From Phorcus lineatus (Eukaryota; Mollusca; Gastropoda; Trochida; Trochidae), in NCBI GenBank assembly GCA_921293015.1, contig OV121092.1, positions 33,487,764 through 33,551,763 on the forward strand: a stretch of DNA of 64,000 nucleotides, written 5' to 3'. The notes below the pieces were generated by a model. That model did no database searches. It saw only the letters and a list, made by a program, of their open reading frames with translations, and had not been told where the DNA came from. The position numbers were made by a program, and so were the translations under genes. Each line of letters starts with the position of its first letter. Position 1 is the stretch's first letter. Shown here in pieces: positions 24,719 through 36,062 of this stretch.

Positions 24719-27700
24719 GGGACGGGGTTGGGGGACAACACTTTAAAGACTGTTTTTAAACTGAGTGGTTACAAAGATGTTTTACATCCTTACATTGTTG
24801 TTTCATATATTATTAAAGAACTCGAAGGCGAGAGTTTTTGGTATGGATTCCTGTTAAAAATTCTAAGGGACGATTTGTGAAGAGTATCGGACATTAAGCC
24901 CTGGTTGACCGAGGATGGGTAGCGGCGTTAAAACTCACAAAACCTTTTTTCGCTGTAGGCTACGCTGTTAATATGGACTTCAGCAAGACAACGACCCCTG
25001 CACTGAAGGGAGTCCCTTACTGGGAGGACGAGGAATATGTGTTCGGCTCGCTGCACTTCCACACGGGGAAAACAGGGCAGAGCTCCGAACACCAGGTCAA
25101 CGGGAAGCCTTTTGACGCGGAGGTAGTCTCATCTTAAATAATCACGTTCATTATTACTATTAATTTACATTGGCCCGTAGAGATGTTATCCTCAAGCCCT
25201 CTGGTGACCGGGAAGCGGAGGTAGTCAGATTTCAAATAACCGAGTTCATACCCGTCATTTCAACAATTTACATTGTCCCATAGAGATGTTTTTCTCGAGC
25301 CATTTGGTTAATATGACGTTTTTTGTCGTAAAGATAGATTACAAATAATCGAGTTAAATATCCGTCATTACAGTTGTACAGTATTGTCCCATGTTTTCGT
25401 CTTGTCTTCTCGATCAGCTTTTATATGCGATTTACACCATAATACTTTTGTTGTAAACATTGACATATTTGTATCAACATATCAACATCACTGTACGTCA
25501 GAGAGAACAAAATTTGAAGAAGTTAAACACAGAATCCTACAAATGGTTAAATAAATTATTTCTTCTTTATTTCACTTGAAGTTGGCTGTTAAGAAACTTC
25601 GGCAAACCTCATTTTGATAGGTTTCCCCGTAAAGACCCTTCCTTATCTTGGAAAATTCTTCACGAAACTTTTGGTTTCATTGTCTACGAAAGCTCTCTCT
25701 TTATCATCCGTATCTTTAGGCACTAGTTCACACCTATATTTCGTTTATACAACGAATGCACGAATAATGCTTATCTATTGATATTACTAACGATCCTCAC
25801 TCGGGTTATCTTCCTTGTAAGTTATTTAGTAAATTAGTACGTATTCGGATTAAGAAGTTGATTTTTAAATGACCGGTAGTATTTTATGCAAAGTTGCAGT
25901 AAATCCGCATTAACCACGATAAGGGAAATATTCAATTTTGCCTACATTCAGAAAAGAGAAAACGGCAGCCCCTATTGTTAAACCTATAACAATGCCGATA
26001 TTATGTTTATGAAATCGGTTTATTTCATGATTGCTCTAATTAACAATATTTCATCATTTATCCTCGGTTCAGAGTTTAGATAAATTCAAAGCTGCACACA
26101 TTTTAAGTTCAGCTGTTTTTAAATGTCGATATTGTTGGCAGGCTGAAGCTAGCAAGTTTTTAGTTATTAGTTATTCATTATTCACATAACGAATAACTAA
26201 CTGGTTAGTTATTCGTTATTCCAATAACGAATAACTAACTGGTTAGTTATTCGATATTCAAATAATGAATAACTAACTGGCAGATTTTGAATAATGAATA
26301 ACTAACTGGTTAGTTATTCAATATTCAAATAATGAATAACTAACTGGCAGTTTTTGAATAACGAATAACTAACTGATTACTTATTCGATATTCAAATAAT
26401 GAATAACTAACTGACAGTTTTTGAATAATGAATAACTAACTGGTTAGTTATTCAATATTCAAATAATGAATAACTAACTGGCAGTTTTTGAATAACGAAT
26501 AACTAACTGGTTACTTATTCGATATTCAAATAATGAATAACTAACTGACAATTTTGAATAACGAATTACTAACTGGTTTCTTATTCTATATTCAAATAAC
26601 GAATAACTAACTGGCAGTTGTTGAATAATAAATAACTAACTGGTTACTTATTCGATATTCAAATAATGAATAACTAACTAGCTAGTTGTTCGTTTTTTGA
26701 TAAGGCACTTGTGACTCACTTCATGGTCTATTTGCGTATCTTAAAGTTTAGCATTGGTAACTTTAGGGGGTAAGGGAGGGGTCGGACATGTATCACAGCT
26801 TTCTCACTTCCAAAAGGTATTACCAGTCACTTGTAGAGAAACATCTTTTCAATCCACTCGCTCCCATCGAATCACACTACCCTGATGAACGTCCATCCCG
26901 GCCCAAAATACAAATCCTTTTATCCCATTTCATGCAATGTCTATAACTTGCATAGACATATATAGAAAGTACACGTAAAGAATACTCAACTGGCAATTTT
27001 GAATAACGAATAACTAACCAGTTAACGAATAATAACTGGTTAGTTATTCGATATACAAATAACGAATAACTAACTGGCAGTACACGTAATGAATAACTAA
27101 CTGGCAGTTTTTGAATAATGAATAACTAACTTTCAACAACCCTCCGCCCCACCCGCATCCAAAACAGGATCAATGTCCACCCTAGACTAAAGTATATAAC
27201 CTTTCATCCCATTTCATGCAATTTCTATTTTGTACATGAACACAAACAGAAAGTTAACGTAATTAATAACTAACTGCCAGTTTTGAATAATAAATCACTA
27301 GTTGGTTAGTTATTTATTCTTCTAATAATGATGTAGAAACGGGCGAGTTTTTCGTTTTTTGAATCATGTTCTGTTGACTCATTTCATCGTTAATTTGTGT
27401 ACATGAAAGTTTTGTGAATTATGTCTGCACTGCTGTAAACTGCAAAATAATGTGCTTGAGGCATATAGACTGCCTACTAGCTAGTGGTCATTAATCCGTT
27501 TAGTTAATCTTCCAAAGCTAACCTCTGTTTGCAGTATTATTCATTTTCCCAACATTTAACCGCTTCGCCAATCATATTGTTCTTAATTCTGATTAATAGT
27601 GCATGCTGATGCTATAAGAATCAACTGTAGTCTATCCTTGACACTGACGCGGGCGAGCAGAGAGTACTATCTATGTTCCAATCACATCTCCCTTCATGCT

Positions 27701-30700
27701 TTACCATCACCTTCAGTTGTTAAATAGTAGGTAAACATCTTAAACTCGAACCCCAACACACCATTTGAATGTAATGTTATGTTAAATAGGTCTTTAATCG
27801 GATCATATCATCACAGATCATGTTCCTATGGTTTATTTGCATATTTACTTATACCATCCCTTTTCTTGAAAGAAATTCAAATTTACAGATAGTCAACTTC
27901 TCTATTTCAATTAATTTTACGTGTGATATTAAAATATATTATTGGAGAAAATTATCACGCGGATGGACGAGGGGTTAGTAGTAAAGACATGTGCTTGAGA
28001 AATAGAATAATAATCACGGAAAATAAGGTGATACTCAGTGATGGAAGAGTACTTTGAACTTATTTATTGAACATTATCACTAATTATAGCATTATATACT
28101 TTTTTGGTTAAACCAAAATATGACTACTTTGTTTAAACGATGAAACGTCACTTTTGTTGCACTAAAAAGATGGTTATCCTTATCCATAAACTTTGTTTTA
28201 TCTTAACTCTACAACTTTTAAAAGCTTCTTAAAGAATATGCTTTACTCATATTTAGATTTGTATAATAACTGTATTATATAATTGCATTCAAACCGTTTA
28301 TTTGTATCGCATGTATGGAGTATGTACATCCTCGTATGGTGCTGCTTAGGTCAACAAAGATCAGTCCGTTTCAGTTTCAATAGATGTCACTACATGTTAT
28401 CAAAACGACAAATGTTTAAAATGTGTTGACACCATATCTAAGGTTATAGTGGCACTTTACTTACTTTGGTCAGATCAGATATATACTTAGTAATAACACT
28501 CAAAGGTAGGGCGTATTGTATCTTGAGGTTCACATCAACTTCAACATAGATAGATACGTATGGTATTATGTGAACTTTATCATCCTTAACTGACAAATAC
28601 CCTCAAAGAACGAAGTAATAAAATATTTATTCGTTTTTTACAGAAGCAGGTGATATATTTGGCTTCTCTCTTGATATAATAACTGTTTAAGTAAAGTGCT
28701 ATTAGTTTTGGTCTTATAGGAAGCTTATGTGTAAGTGCTGATAATATTCATGTTAACTGTTTTGCATTGAATTCTGAGGAACAATAAGGACAAGTCATGC
28801 ACAAAAACATTAAAACGACATACGCAAACAAGGCACTTAATCGTTGAAAGTAAAAAAGAACCGATACCTGTCTAAACAATCCAATTTTCTCTATGTTTGT
28901 GTAATTTGTAGGATTGACCTAAAATGAGAACAACTATATATCTGGAATTGAGAGTGGTTTGGATGGGAGCAGTGTGGAAGGAAAACTTGTTTCTCTATCA
29001 GTGCCTTATTCAAAAGACAAATAACTAGCTATTTAGTTCGTTATTCTTTATTCAAAACAGTCAGTGAGTCATTCATTATTCAAATATCGAATAACTAACC
29101 AGTTAGTTTTTCGTTATTCAAAATTGTCAGTTAGTTATTCATTATTTGACTATCAAATAACTAACCAGTTAGTTATTCGTTATTCAAAATAGTCAGTTAG
29201 TTATTCATTATTTGAATATCGAATAACTAACCAGTTAGATATTCATTATTCAACAACTGCCAGTTAATTATTCATTATTTGAATATCGAATAACTAACCA
29301 GTTAGTTATTCGTTATTCAAAATTGCCAGTTGATTATTCATTTCGTGTACTTTCTATATATGTCTATGCAAATTATAGACATTACATGAAATGGGATAAA
29401 AGGATTTGTATTTTTGGCCGGGATGGACGTTCATCAGGGTAGTGTCTTTCGATGAGAGCGGGTGGATTGAAAAGATGTTTCTCTACAAGTAACTGGTAAT
29501 ACCTTTTGGAAGTGAGAAGTTATGATACATGTCTGACCTCTCCCTTACCCCCTAAAGTTACCAATGCTAAACTTTAAGATACGTAAAATAAACCACGAAA
29601 TGAATCATCAGTGCCTTATTAAAAAAACGAATAAGTAGCCAGTTAATTGTTTATCATTTGAATATCGAATAACTAACCAGTTAGTAACTCATTATTCAAA
29701 AACTGCCAGTTAGTTATTCATTATTTGAATATCGAATAACTAACCAGTTAGTTATTCGTTATTCAAAATTGCCAGTTGAGTATTCATTACGTGCACTTTC
29801 TATATATGTCTATGCAAGTAATAGACATTGCATGAAATGGGATAAAAGGATTTTTATTTTGGGCCGGGATGGACGTTGATCAGGGCAGTGGGTTTCGATG
29901 AGAGCGGGTGGATTGAAAAGATGTTTCTCTACAAGTAACTGGTAATACCTTTTGGAAGTGAGAAAGCTGTGATACATGTCCGACCCCTCCCTTACCCCCT
30001 AAAGTTACCAATGCTAAACTTTAAGATACGCAAATAGACCATGAAGTGAGTCACCAGTGCTTTATCAAAAAACGAATAGCTAGTTAGTTATTCATTATTT
30101 GAATATCGAATAAGTAACCAGTTAGTTATTCATTATTCAACAACTGCCAGTTAGTTATTCGTTATTTGAATATCGAATAAGTAACCAGTTAGTTATTCGT
30201 TATTCAAAATTGTCAGTTAGTAATTCATTATTTGAATATTGAATAACTAACCAGTTAGTTATTCATTATTCAGAAACTGCCAGTTAGTTATTCATTATTT
30301 GAATATCGAATAACTAACCAGTTAGTTATTCATTATTCAAAAACTGTCAGTTGGTTATTCATTATTTGAATATCGAATAACTAACCAGTTAGTTATTCGT
30401 TATTCAAAATTGTCAGTTAGTTATTCATTATTTGAATATCTAACTAACCAGTTAGTTATTCGTTATTCAAAACTGCCAGTTAGTTATTCATTATTCAAAA
30501 ACTGCCAGTTAGTTATTCATTATTTGAATATCGAATAACTAACCAGTTAGTTATTTGTTATGTGAATAATGAATAACTAATAACTAAAAACTTGCTAGCT
30601 TCAGCCTGCCGATATTGTTTTCATTTTCTGCGCTACTGACAAAATATTTGTTGTATCGGCCGTCTTAACTTTTTCATTGTTGATTCATTTGAAAATTAAT

Positions 30701-33700
30701 CTTACTTGCAACTTTTTTTATTGTTGATTCCGGGTCAATTGTAAAGAATAATATATATTCCAGTTGATTGATTGGAAAAGCCTATTTATTTTTACCGAGA
30801 AATTTGAAGATTAATCTTACTTGCAGCTACACATGGTCCATTATAAGAAAGTTTACGGTGGTATCGCAGAGGCTGTGAAACACGCTGACGGTCTGGCTGT
30901 CGTTGGAATCTTCATTACTGTGAGTATTCCTGAGGAGTATATACTTGAGAGGCCAATAGCACCGAATATTCGGGGGGGGGGGTGTAAGGTTCTCATTTTA
31001 TATAATGCTATGCCTTCTTTTTCTAAAATGAATGATATGTATATAGGTTTGCAATGAAATAAATAATTGCTAACAGTTTTACAATAACCACTTTCAACTC
31101 CAATTGACGCAAGAGAGCCGCGGTAAATTGTCCGATTTTCCATGAATTTAATCGACACTTGAAATAGTCAGTACTTCTTATTAATTTGTGTACGCTATTA
31201 GTGTAACTCCTTTCCTTATATGGTTCGAGGCTTCCTGTCAAAACTAAATCTCAAGATGTATTGACCATATTGTCTATAGCCTACTAACTATATATACTCA
31301 AGTTCTAAACCTACTTCACGTGGTAAATGCGGTTTGCGTTAATTAAGTTTACAGTCATTTTTGTTTCAATGTCAAGAAATTGACAAAGATTAAAGGCATT
31401 TCTTCGTACAAGAAATAAAAGGTCTTACTCCCTGCAAAAGTAGAAAATGTTGTACTTTTAAGTAGAAGGCCCTTGTGGCATTCCTCTTAAAGACACGAAT
31501 ACTTAAGAAAAGATGTAGGTTTATTAACTTAAATTGGGACTCTAAATAAGAATTTCAAACGTTTTTGACAAATGATTATTATGAATTAACAAACGTTATC
31601 GTTGTCTCATTCTATCGACAGCAACATACTTTTGCTGAAAAGAATCAATTAGAGCGAGGCTGCGTCTACAATAGAAATGTGACCCTATGTGACCCTTTGT
31701 TGACAACGAGCCACGCTACTGCAACTAATAACGGTCGTTAACGATGAATGTCATATCTATTAAGGATCGGTCTGATTTGGTATAAAAGGGTCATTACATT
31801 GAAAATATATAGTTTCTAAAGGCCCACTATTACGAAAACTGGACGGCTTGTTCATTAACTATAAGAGAGTTTGGAATCTTATCTAAATCAACAGAGCAAA
31901 TTGGAGGTGATAATGTCTAATAGATTATGAAGCTCGTGTTCTGGTCAAATTGACGCGCCATTTTGGCTTATGCAAAGATATAAGTCTATAGGTTTTCGTT
32001 GAAACAAAAAAATATTCACATTTGGCATGTCGGGTTAAATGCTAATAAATATTCATGAGATTTATACATATATGAGCACATGTTATTGAGGCATAAATGT
32101 GTGAATTCTTTGAATAAAGTTTATATATATATATATGTTATTTTGTAATTTTTCAAAACACAGTTAAATGTCATGAAAGAAACGGATAGTAGAAGACTCT
32201 ATCTCTAAACATGTTGTGAAGTTGTTAATTATTCTCAACAGGAAGAAAATCTATTCCCAAATGTTGAAATGGAGCGGCTAATCACAGCCACTGAACACAC
32301 AACCACTAAGAAGACATGTAAGTATACAAAGACATCCTAGCAACTTTTATTCATCACGCCACTAATCACTCCGTGACCTGGTCTTCCATTCCGAAAATAA
32401 TAAATAAGAACTTTTTGTTGCTGCCAAGGATATAAGTATCTTATTCGCATTGCATATATCGCACCAGTTCAAATCACTCGCTAATCTCAGCCTTGCTGCA
32501 TTTCGTAACTTTTCTGTGCCAACCCTTCAGCCTACTGCACCTCAGATTGAATGTCCGATCAAATACACCCTGGAGGTTTGTTCCCTAGCCAATATGGACG
32601 TTTCATTAAAACAAGGGAACATTGGCCAAAATGCACCAATCCTTGTTTTAGTCGTAAATGAAGTTTTGGCTAGCGGAGGAAGTTGTTTATCCTAAATGCA
32701 GTTATAAATGTCCTCTTTGATGCCATTATCTTTCTTTATTCCAAACACCAGGTGACAGAGTTCTCTAAGATGCCATTATCTCTCTGTATTCTCAACTCCA
32801 GGTGTAAATGTCCTCTTTAAAACAATGGTTTCTTGACGCCTTTTAACTCTCTTTATCCCAACTCCAGATGACAAAGTCCTCTTTGATGTATATTGTATCT
32901 CTTTATTATCAGCTCCAGATGACAAGGTCCTCTTTGACATCTTTTATATCTCTTAATTCTCAACTCCAGATGACAAAGTCCTCTTTGATGTATATTGTAT
33001 CTCTTTATTATCAGCTCCAGATGACAAGGTCCTCTTTGATGTATATTGTATCTCTTTATTATCAGCTCGAGGTGACAAGGTCCTCTTTTACACCTTTTAT
33101 ATATCATAATTCTCAACTCCAGATGACAAAGCCCTCTTTGATGTATATTGATTCTCTTTATTATTGGCTCCAGATGACAAGGTCCTCTTTTACACCTTTT
33201 ATATCTCTTTATTCTCAACTCCAGATGACAAAGTCCTCTTTGGTGTATATTGCATCTCTTTATTATCAGCTCCATGTGACAAGGTCCTCTTTTACACCTT
33301 TTATATCTCTTTATTCTCAACTCCAGATGACAAAGTCCTCTTTGATGTATATTGTATCTCTTTATTATCAGCTCCAGATGACAAGGTCATCTTTGACATC
33401 TTTTATATCTCTTTATCCCAATTCCAGATGACAAAGTCCTCTTTGATGTGGACATCAGACAGCTATTTCCCTGGAACAAAGACTTCTATGTGTATCACGG
33501 CTCTTTAACCACACCATCCTGCTCGGAGTCCGTACGCTGGATGGTGTTCAAGGATCCTATAGCGGTCAGCACTCAAAAGGTGGGCTCGTTTGACTGATAT
33601 AAGCATATACAACATCAGGATTTAAATTCTTCCTAGAATATCAATGCAACTGCAGCCCTCTTTATAATTTGACACTGGACAAGTGGGGAAAATTCACACA

Positions 33701-34057
33701 CAATTCTATAAAAATGTTATTAACATTTACTATTTATAATATTTGTAATTAACTCAATGAATTCTATCGTGAAAAAAATCCAAAAAACATGATGACATGA
33801 CCTTTGCGAACGTCACGTTTTCATCGTGCCGTCATGATAAAGTCAAGTCAACTTGTCAGCACCAGATGTTTATTAAACTCATTTATATTTTAACAGGAGA
33901 ATGATAAAATAACTTAACGTTTCAGATAAACATATTACGCGCTGCCAAGATGTGGGACGGTTCTCAATTGTCTCTGAAAGGAAACTGTCGCCCTATTGCT
34001 CCGACGTACGGGAGGATAGTCGAAACAAACTTCAACTGCAGCACGGTCGCCTTGTGA
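20616..34057 (+). CDS. Secreted alpha-class carbonic anhydrase, seven exons, complete
   Basis: Exons 20616-20784, 22569-22724, 24959-25122, 30827-30919, 32242-32317, 33428-33579, 33926-34057 (TGA 34055-34057). All have GT/AG borders with consistent phase, giving 313 residues. The ATG at 20616 (or 20637) opens a hydrophobic signal peptide (SARYLLLVVLCV). Hallmarks in order: NW at 60-61, QSPINI at 73-78, FGSLHFHTG with zinc ligands H141 and H143, SSEH with E152, LHMVHY with third ligand H168, GLAVVGIF, and YHGSLTTPSCSESVRW with T247 (the Thr199 position). The family reversibly hydrates CO2, and this one should be secreted. The residue aligned with proton-shuttle His64 is Tyr110. Extra cysteines (C67, C68, C83, C85) are present; C251 likely pairs with an N-terminal Cys as in other secreted members. 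A calcification role is possible but not shown. Confidence 0.95.
20803..21247. mobile_element. TIR MITE, ACTCCGTGA family (CA intron 1)
   Basis: It starts TTAAAGAACAACTCCGTGA and ends TCACGGAGTGGCTCTTTAA, a terminal inverted repeat. It begins only 18 bp after the exon-1 donor. Closely similar to 47081-47555, including GATTTTCATAACATA, TGACGCGCGCCA and TTTTCGA..ATAATTGCGACGTTC. Confidence 0.85.
21248..21885. other. Intron 1 sequence, no discrete element
   Basis: Contains loosely repeated TTGAATATTCAAATTTTGA / GTTGTAATCACAA phrases (about 21345-21560) that look like degenerate tandem repeats. Confidence 0.4.
21886..22350. mobile_element. TIR MITE, GGGACACAGAGTATG family (CA intron 1)
   Basis: Starts TTAAAGGGACACAGAGTATG and ends ACATACTCTTTGTCACTTAA. 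Same family as 11365-11997 and 35451-35866. Confidence 0.82.
22782..23993 (+). pseudogene. Dead mariner transposon with TIRs and TA target duplication (CA intron 2)
   Basis: The terminal inverted repeats contain GGGGAAGTCAATAAGTTTAT at both ends (22786 onward; complement near 23970-23990). TA dinucleotides flank at 22780-22781 and 23994-23995. The interior reads, across several frames and stops, as a mariner transposase. The N-terminal part has VVIKFLTKEGV, WSAEFKSGR and LDDDPRSGR. The catalytic motifs follow: TGDETW near 23352-23369, HDNAPVHKS near 23639, and PSDFYLF near 23738, with about 33 residues between the last two Asp (D34D class). Frameshifts and stops make it inactive. Confidence 0.93.
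24468..24500. repeat. Poly(C) tract
   Basis: About 33 consecutive C, in carbonic anhydrase intron 2. Length is likely unreliable in assembly. Confidence 0.95.
24664..24714. repeat. (AT)n microsatellite
   Basis: About 25 AT units followed by a G-rich stretch, in carbonic anhydrase intron 2. Confidence 0.95.
25123..26127. other. Intron 3, left part, no element recognised
   Basis: Starts with two or three diverged copies of a segment resembling the exon-3 end and donor (GGTAGTC..TTAAATAATC; GTAGTCAGATTTCAAATAACC). Otherwise plain AT-rich DNA. Confidence 0.4.
26137..27340 (+). repeat. Left arm of the foldback element
   Basis: Units of about 65 bp contain ATAACTAACTGG..AGTTATTCGATATTCAAATAATG. 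The array is interrupted by a roughly 290-bp spacer (about 26695-26985, containing GTTTAGCATTGGTAACTTTA and GGGGTCGGACATG) and a more diverged spacer at about 27136-27260. Confidence 0.88.
27341..28994. other. Core of the foldback element, no coding region
   Basis: Begins with a further diverged spacer fragment (to about 27420), then unique AT-rich DNA with stops in all frames. No transposase signature was seen. Confidence 0.6.
28995..30610 (-). repeat. Right arm of the foldback element
   Basis: The same tandem units as the left arm, inverted. This arm contains two copies of the 290-bp spacer (about 29345-29630 and 29790-30070) where the left arm has one well-preserved copy, so the arms have expanded unequally. 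Confidence 0.88.
30920..32241. other. Intron 4 of the carbonic anhydrase gene, no element recognised
   Basis: Contains a 9-10 base G run near 30974 and a short (TA)n near 32130. Nothing else is supportable. Confidence 0.45.
32700..33427 (+). repeat. Minisatellite made of copies of the intron-5 3' splice site
   Basis: A roughly 51-bp unit, in two alternating subtypes, repeats about 13 times. Each carries a pyrimidine-rich stretch, CTCCAG and then the first bases of exon 6 (ATGACAAAGTCCTCTTTGATG). Copies start near 32752, 32803, 32868, 32918, 32969, 33020, 33071, 33121, 33171, 33222, 33273, 33324 and 33375. The true acceptor is the last one (AG 33426-33427, exon at 33428). Most copies keep CAG; two have lost it (CGAG near 33070, CCATG near 33272). 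Long open frames on both strands are by-products. Confidence 0.93.
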
Positions 34058-34205
34058 GCGCCTAATATTTAGCGCTATTGCCGATCACGGCAAGCGGACA
34101 ATTAATGATAAATGGTCAACTCATGGGAGCCTTAAATTTTTACTTGCCATGTTTTAAAGAGATTTATACATATTACATAAAATCATTTGCTGTGTATACT
34201 CACAT

Positions 34206-34211
34206 AATAAA
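34206..34211 (+). promoter_or_regulatory. Likely poly(A) signal of the carbonic anhydrase gene
   Basis: AATAAA lies about 150 bp after the TGA at 34055. No closer canonical signal was seen. Confidence 0.5.
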
Positions 34212-34312
34212 TACATTGGACAGAGACTTTTTCTCCTAGTATAGTTACACCACCCTCAAAAATCAACATAAGCGACATGGAATCGTTGAGCATTTAGTAA
34301 TTTTAGCCTTAA

Positions 34313-34455
34313 CGAACTGGAATCTGTCTACAAAGTTTACAGAGGGTAACCGAGCCAGGAAACCATTTCCGGTCCTATTGCAGACATTACTCTGTCACTG
34401 TACATTTCCTTACATGATATTGAAAATTAAGGCGTCTGGCGCCTGTGCTTTGTAC
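34313..34455 (-). mobile_element. Copy of the AACAAGG..TGACAGAG inverted-repeat element
   Basis: CTGGAATCTGTCTACAAAG, TTTACAGAGG(G)TAACCG, TTCCGGTC..ATTGCAGACA and the complement of CACAGGCGCCAGACG match 63875-64000 and, less closely, 19590-19815. The rest of the stretch to 34893 holds only a 21-bp tandem doublet (34751-34792). Confidence 0.65.
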
Positions 34456-34893
34456 ATATCCTTAATACAAAATTGGCCAATTAATGTGATATGTTCGGTT
34501 GTATATTGTGTTATATTATATACGTTTAAGCCACAGGACCAGTGCGTTTACAATTTGTACATTGTGGCTTAAAATGTACGTGCAGAAATGTGACTGAAAA
34601 CCATTTTTGCGATGTATGCTGTGTAAAAGGTAATTATTTTTCCAAAAATGCAGCTGCATTACGAAAGATTGATCCCTCAACACTCTATCTTAGTGCAAAT
34701 AGCAAGTCCTTTAGGTTTAGATTGGACGTCAATAAAGTCATTCAGCAGAATTGACATTATCCATGTGTAAATTGACATTATCCATGTGTAAATGAGCCTT
34801 TCATTCACTCATCTAAGGATAGGATAAGCAGGTCTATGAACAGGTATATGTAGTTTAGATTACTTTGACTAGCGTAGGATTATTAAGATTTCA

Positions 34894-35002
34894 GGGCCTA
34901 GATTTTCGAAGCTCTCTTAGTGCTAAGATAGTCGTAAGCCAATGCTAATGTATGGTACTTACGACTATCTTAGTGCTAAGAAAGCTTCGAAAATCTAGGC
35001 CC
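34894..35002. mobile_element. 109-bp hairpin MITE with 45-bp arms
   Basis: Arms 34894-34938 (GGGCCTAGATTTTCGAAGC...) and 34958-35002 pair almost perfectly around a 19-bp loop. The inner motif TCTTAGTGCTAAGA is itself palindromic. No exact target duplication was found. Confidence 0.9.
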
Positions 35003-35450
35003 AGATCTTTATTCTAATTTGTTTCTGGGCATCACTAACGGGAACAAAACCCAACATATTCATTTGCATTTTATTTTTGTCTCGAACTTAGACAGTATTC
35101 TGGGTCTTAGACAAGTTTCGTCCTTCTTTGATCACCAGAGAGTTTCCGTTTTACCTGCACAGAAGAAGCTCAAGCCATTCCATACTACGCTATAACCTAT
35201 CTACTTGCGTTACTTTCAAATGATTTGGCAGATTACCCTAGCGTTAAAATTTGCTATACAAGCTTTCTGAAAAATTTCAGCCAATGAAAAGACTTCTTGC
35301 TTCTTGTCAACGAGTCCGATGCCCTGATTCAATCGCCGTATGACGTGAAATTAGTGTCATCGAAAAGACTCGTGCGCACAGAACACAATGGAACTAATTT
35401 TAGTTTTCCAAAGCAGGAAGACATGAGCAAGAGTGTTTCGAATGTTCATA

Positions 35451-35866
35451 TTAAAGAGGTTCAGATTGTGTTTATGCTTTTTCTATGCCACTTAAATACG
35501 AGCCAAAATACCATCTATCCTAAGTTCTGCTCAAATCGCCTCCTAAAATTACATCTTTCTCTCTAAAATGCCCAAATTATGTAATGTTCTTGTTTTCAAT
35601 GAGAATCGGAAAAAGGTCGTAGTATTGTTACGAAATGGAATTTACATGTATCTTACTTACATGACCTTGTGTTAGCGCCTGCTGTAAATAAGTTTTCAAA
35701 ATTACGTTTGAATAATTGGCGAGCACCACTGTCCGGTTTTCGATCACAAAACACGACTTTTATACAGAACTTATAAGCGTCATTTAAGATTTTCAGAGAC
35801 AAACACTACTCCTCTGTAAAATAACACCATTCATTAAGGTTGACAACATACTCTGTGCACCTTTAA
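35451..35866. mobile_element. TIR MITE, GGGACACAGAGTATG family
   Basis: Ends ACATACTCTGTGCACCTTTAA at 35866. Its first half (GAGCCAAAATACC..., CTAAAATGCCCAAATTATGT) is the reverse complement of the end of 11365-11997. It contains CCACTGTCCGGTTTTCGATCA. Confidence 0.78.
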
Positions 35867-35913
35867 GGGAATATAAGTATGGCTTCTTAATTTTTTGCTC
35901 GGAAAGGGTTAGA

Positions 35914-36050
35914 GTGAGTTAAGTGAACCTGACTGCGGGTAGAACAGTTCTCTACTGCAGATAAAGTTGGCGAACCCCTAGCGGGATTCGAAACACGAAC
36001 CTCTTGATCCGACGCCGAACGCGCTAACCACTGCGCTATCCCGCCCCCCA
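35914..36050 (-). mobile_element. tRNA-derived SINE with 12-bp target duplications
   Basis: On the minus strand the head reads GGGATAGCGCAGTGGTTAGC (A-box region) and TTCGAATCCCGC (B box), with a body matching 5291-5410. Flanking direct repeats GAAAGGGTTAGA lie at 35902-35913 and 36051-36062, as expected for LINE-driven insertion. Confidence 0.9.
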
Positions 36051-36062
36051 GAAAGGGTTAGA

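Larger units (their letters stand above)
26137..30610. mobile_element. 4,474-bp foldback transposon with 9-bp target duplication (CA intron 3)
   Basis: The ends are perfect inverted repeats GGCAGGCTGAAGC (26137-26149 and 30598-30610), and the complementarity continues for about 70 bp. Exact 9-bp direct repeats GATATTGTT flank at 26128-26136 and 30611-30619. Both arms are tandem arrays built on GAATAACTAACTGGTTAGTT, which is itself nearly palindromic, in opposite orientation. The 1.6-kb core has no open frame above 60 codons and no transposase motif was seen, so the copy is non-autonomous. Arms of tandem repeats with a 9-bp duplication match the foldback type (Drosophila FB, sea urchin TU); a MULE relation is possible from the 9-bp duplication. 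Family placement is inference. Confidence 0.93.

Noticed and set aside
26137-30610. CRISPR-like array of palindromic repeats
   Set aside because: The units are contiguous satellite repeats in two inverted arms of a transposon with target duplications, in a eukaryotic intron, without unique spacers of constant length.
32853-33508. 155- and 187-codon open frames on opposite strands
   Set aside because: Both arise from the 51-bp minisatellite, whose period is divisible by three. Only the final copy, at 33428, continues into a real exon.
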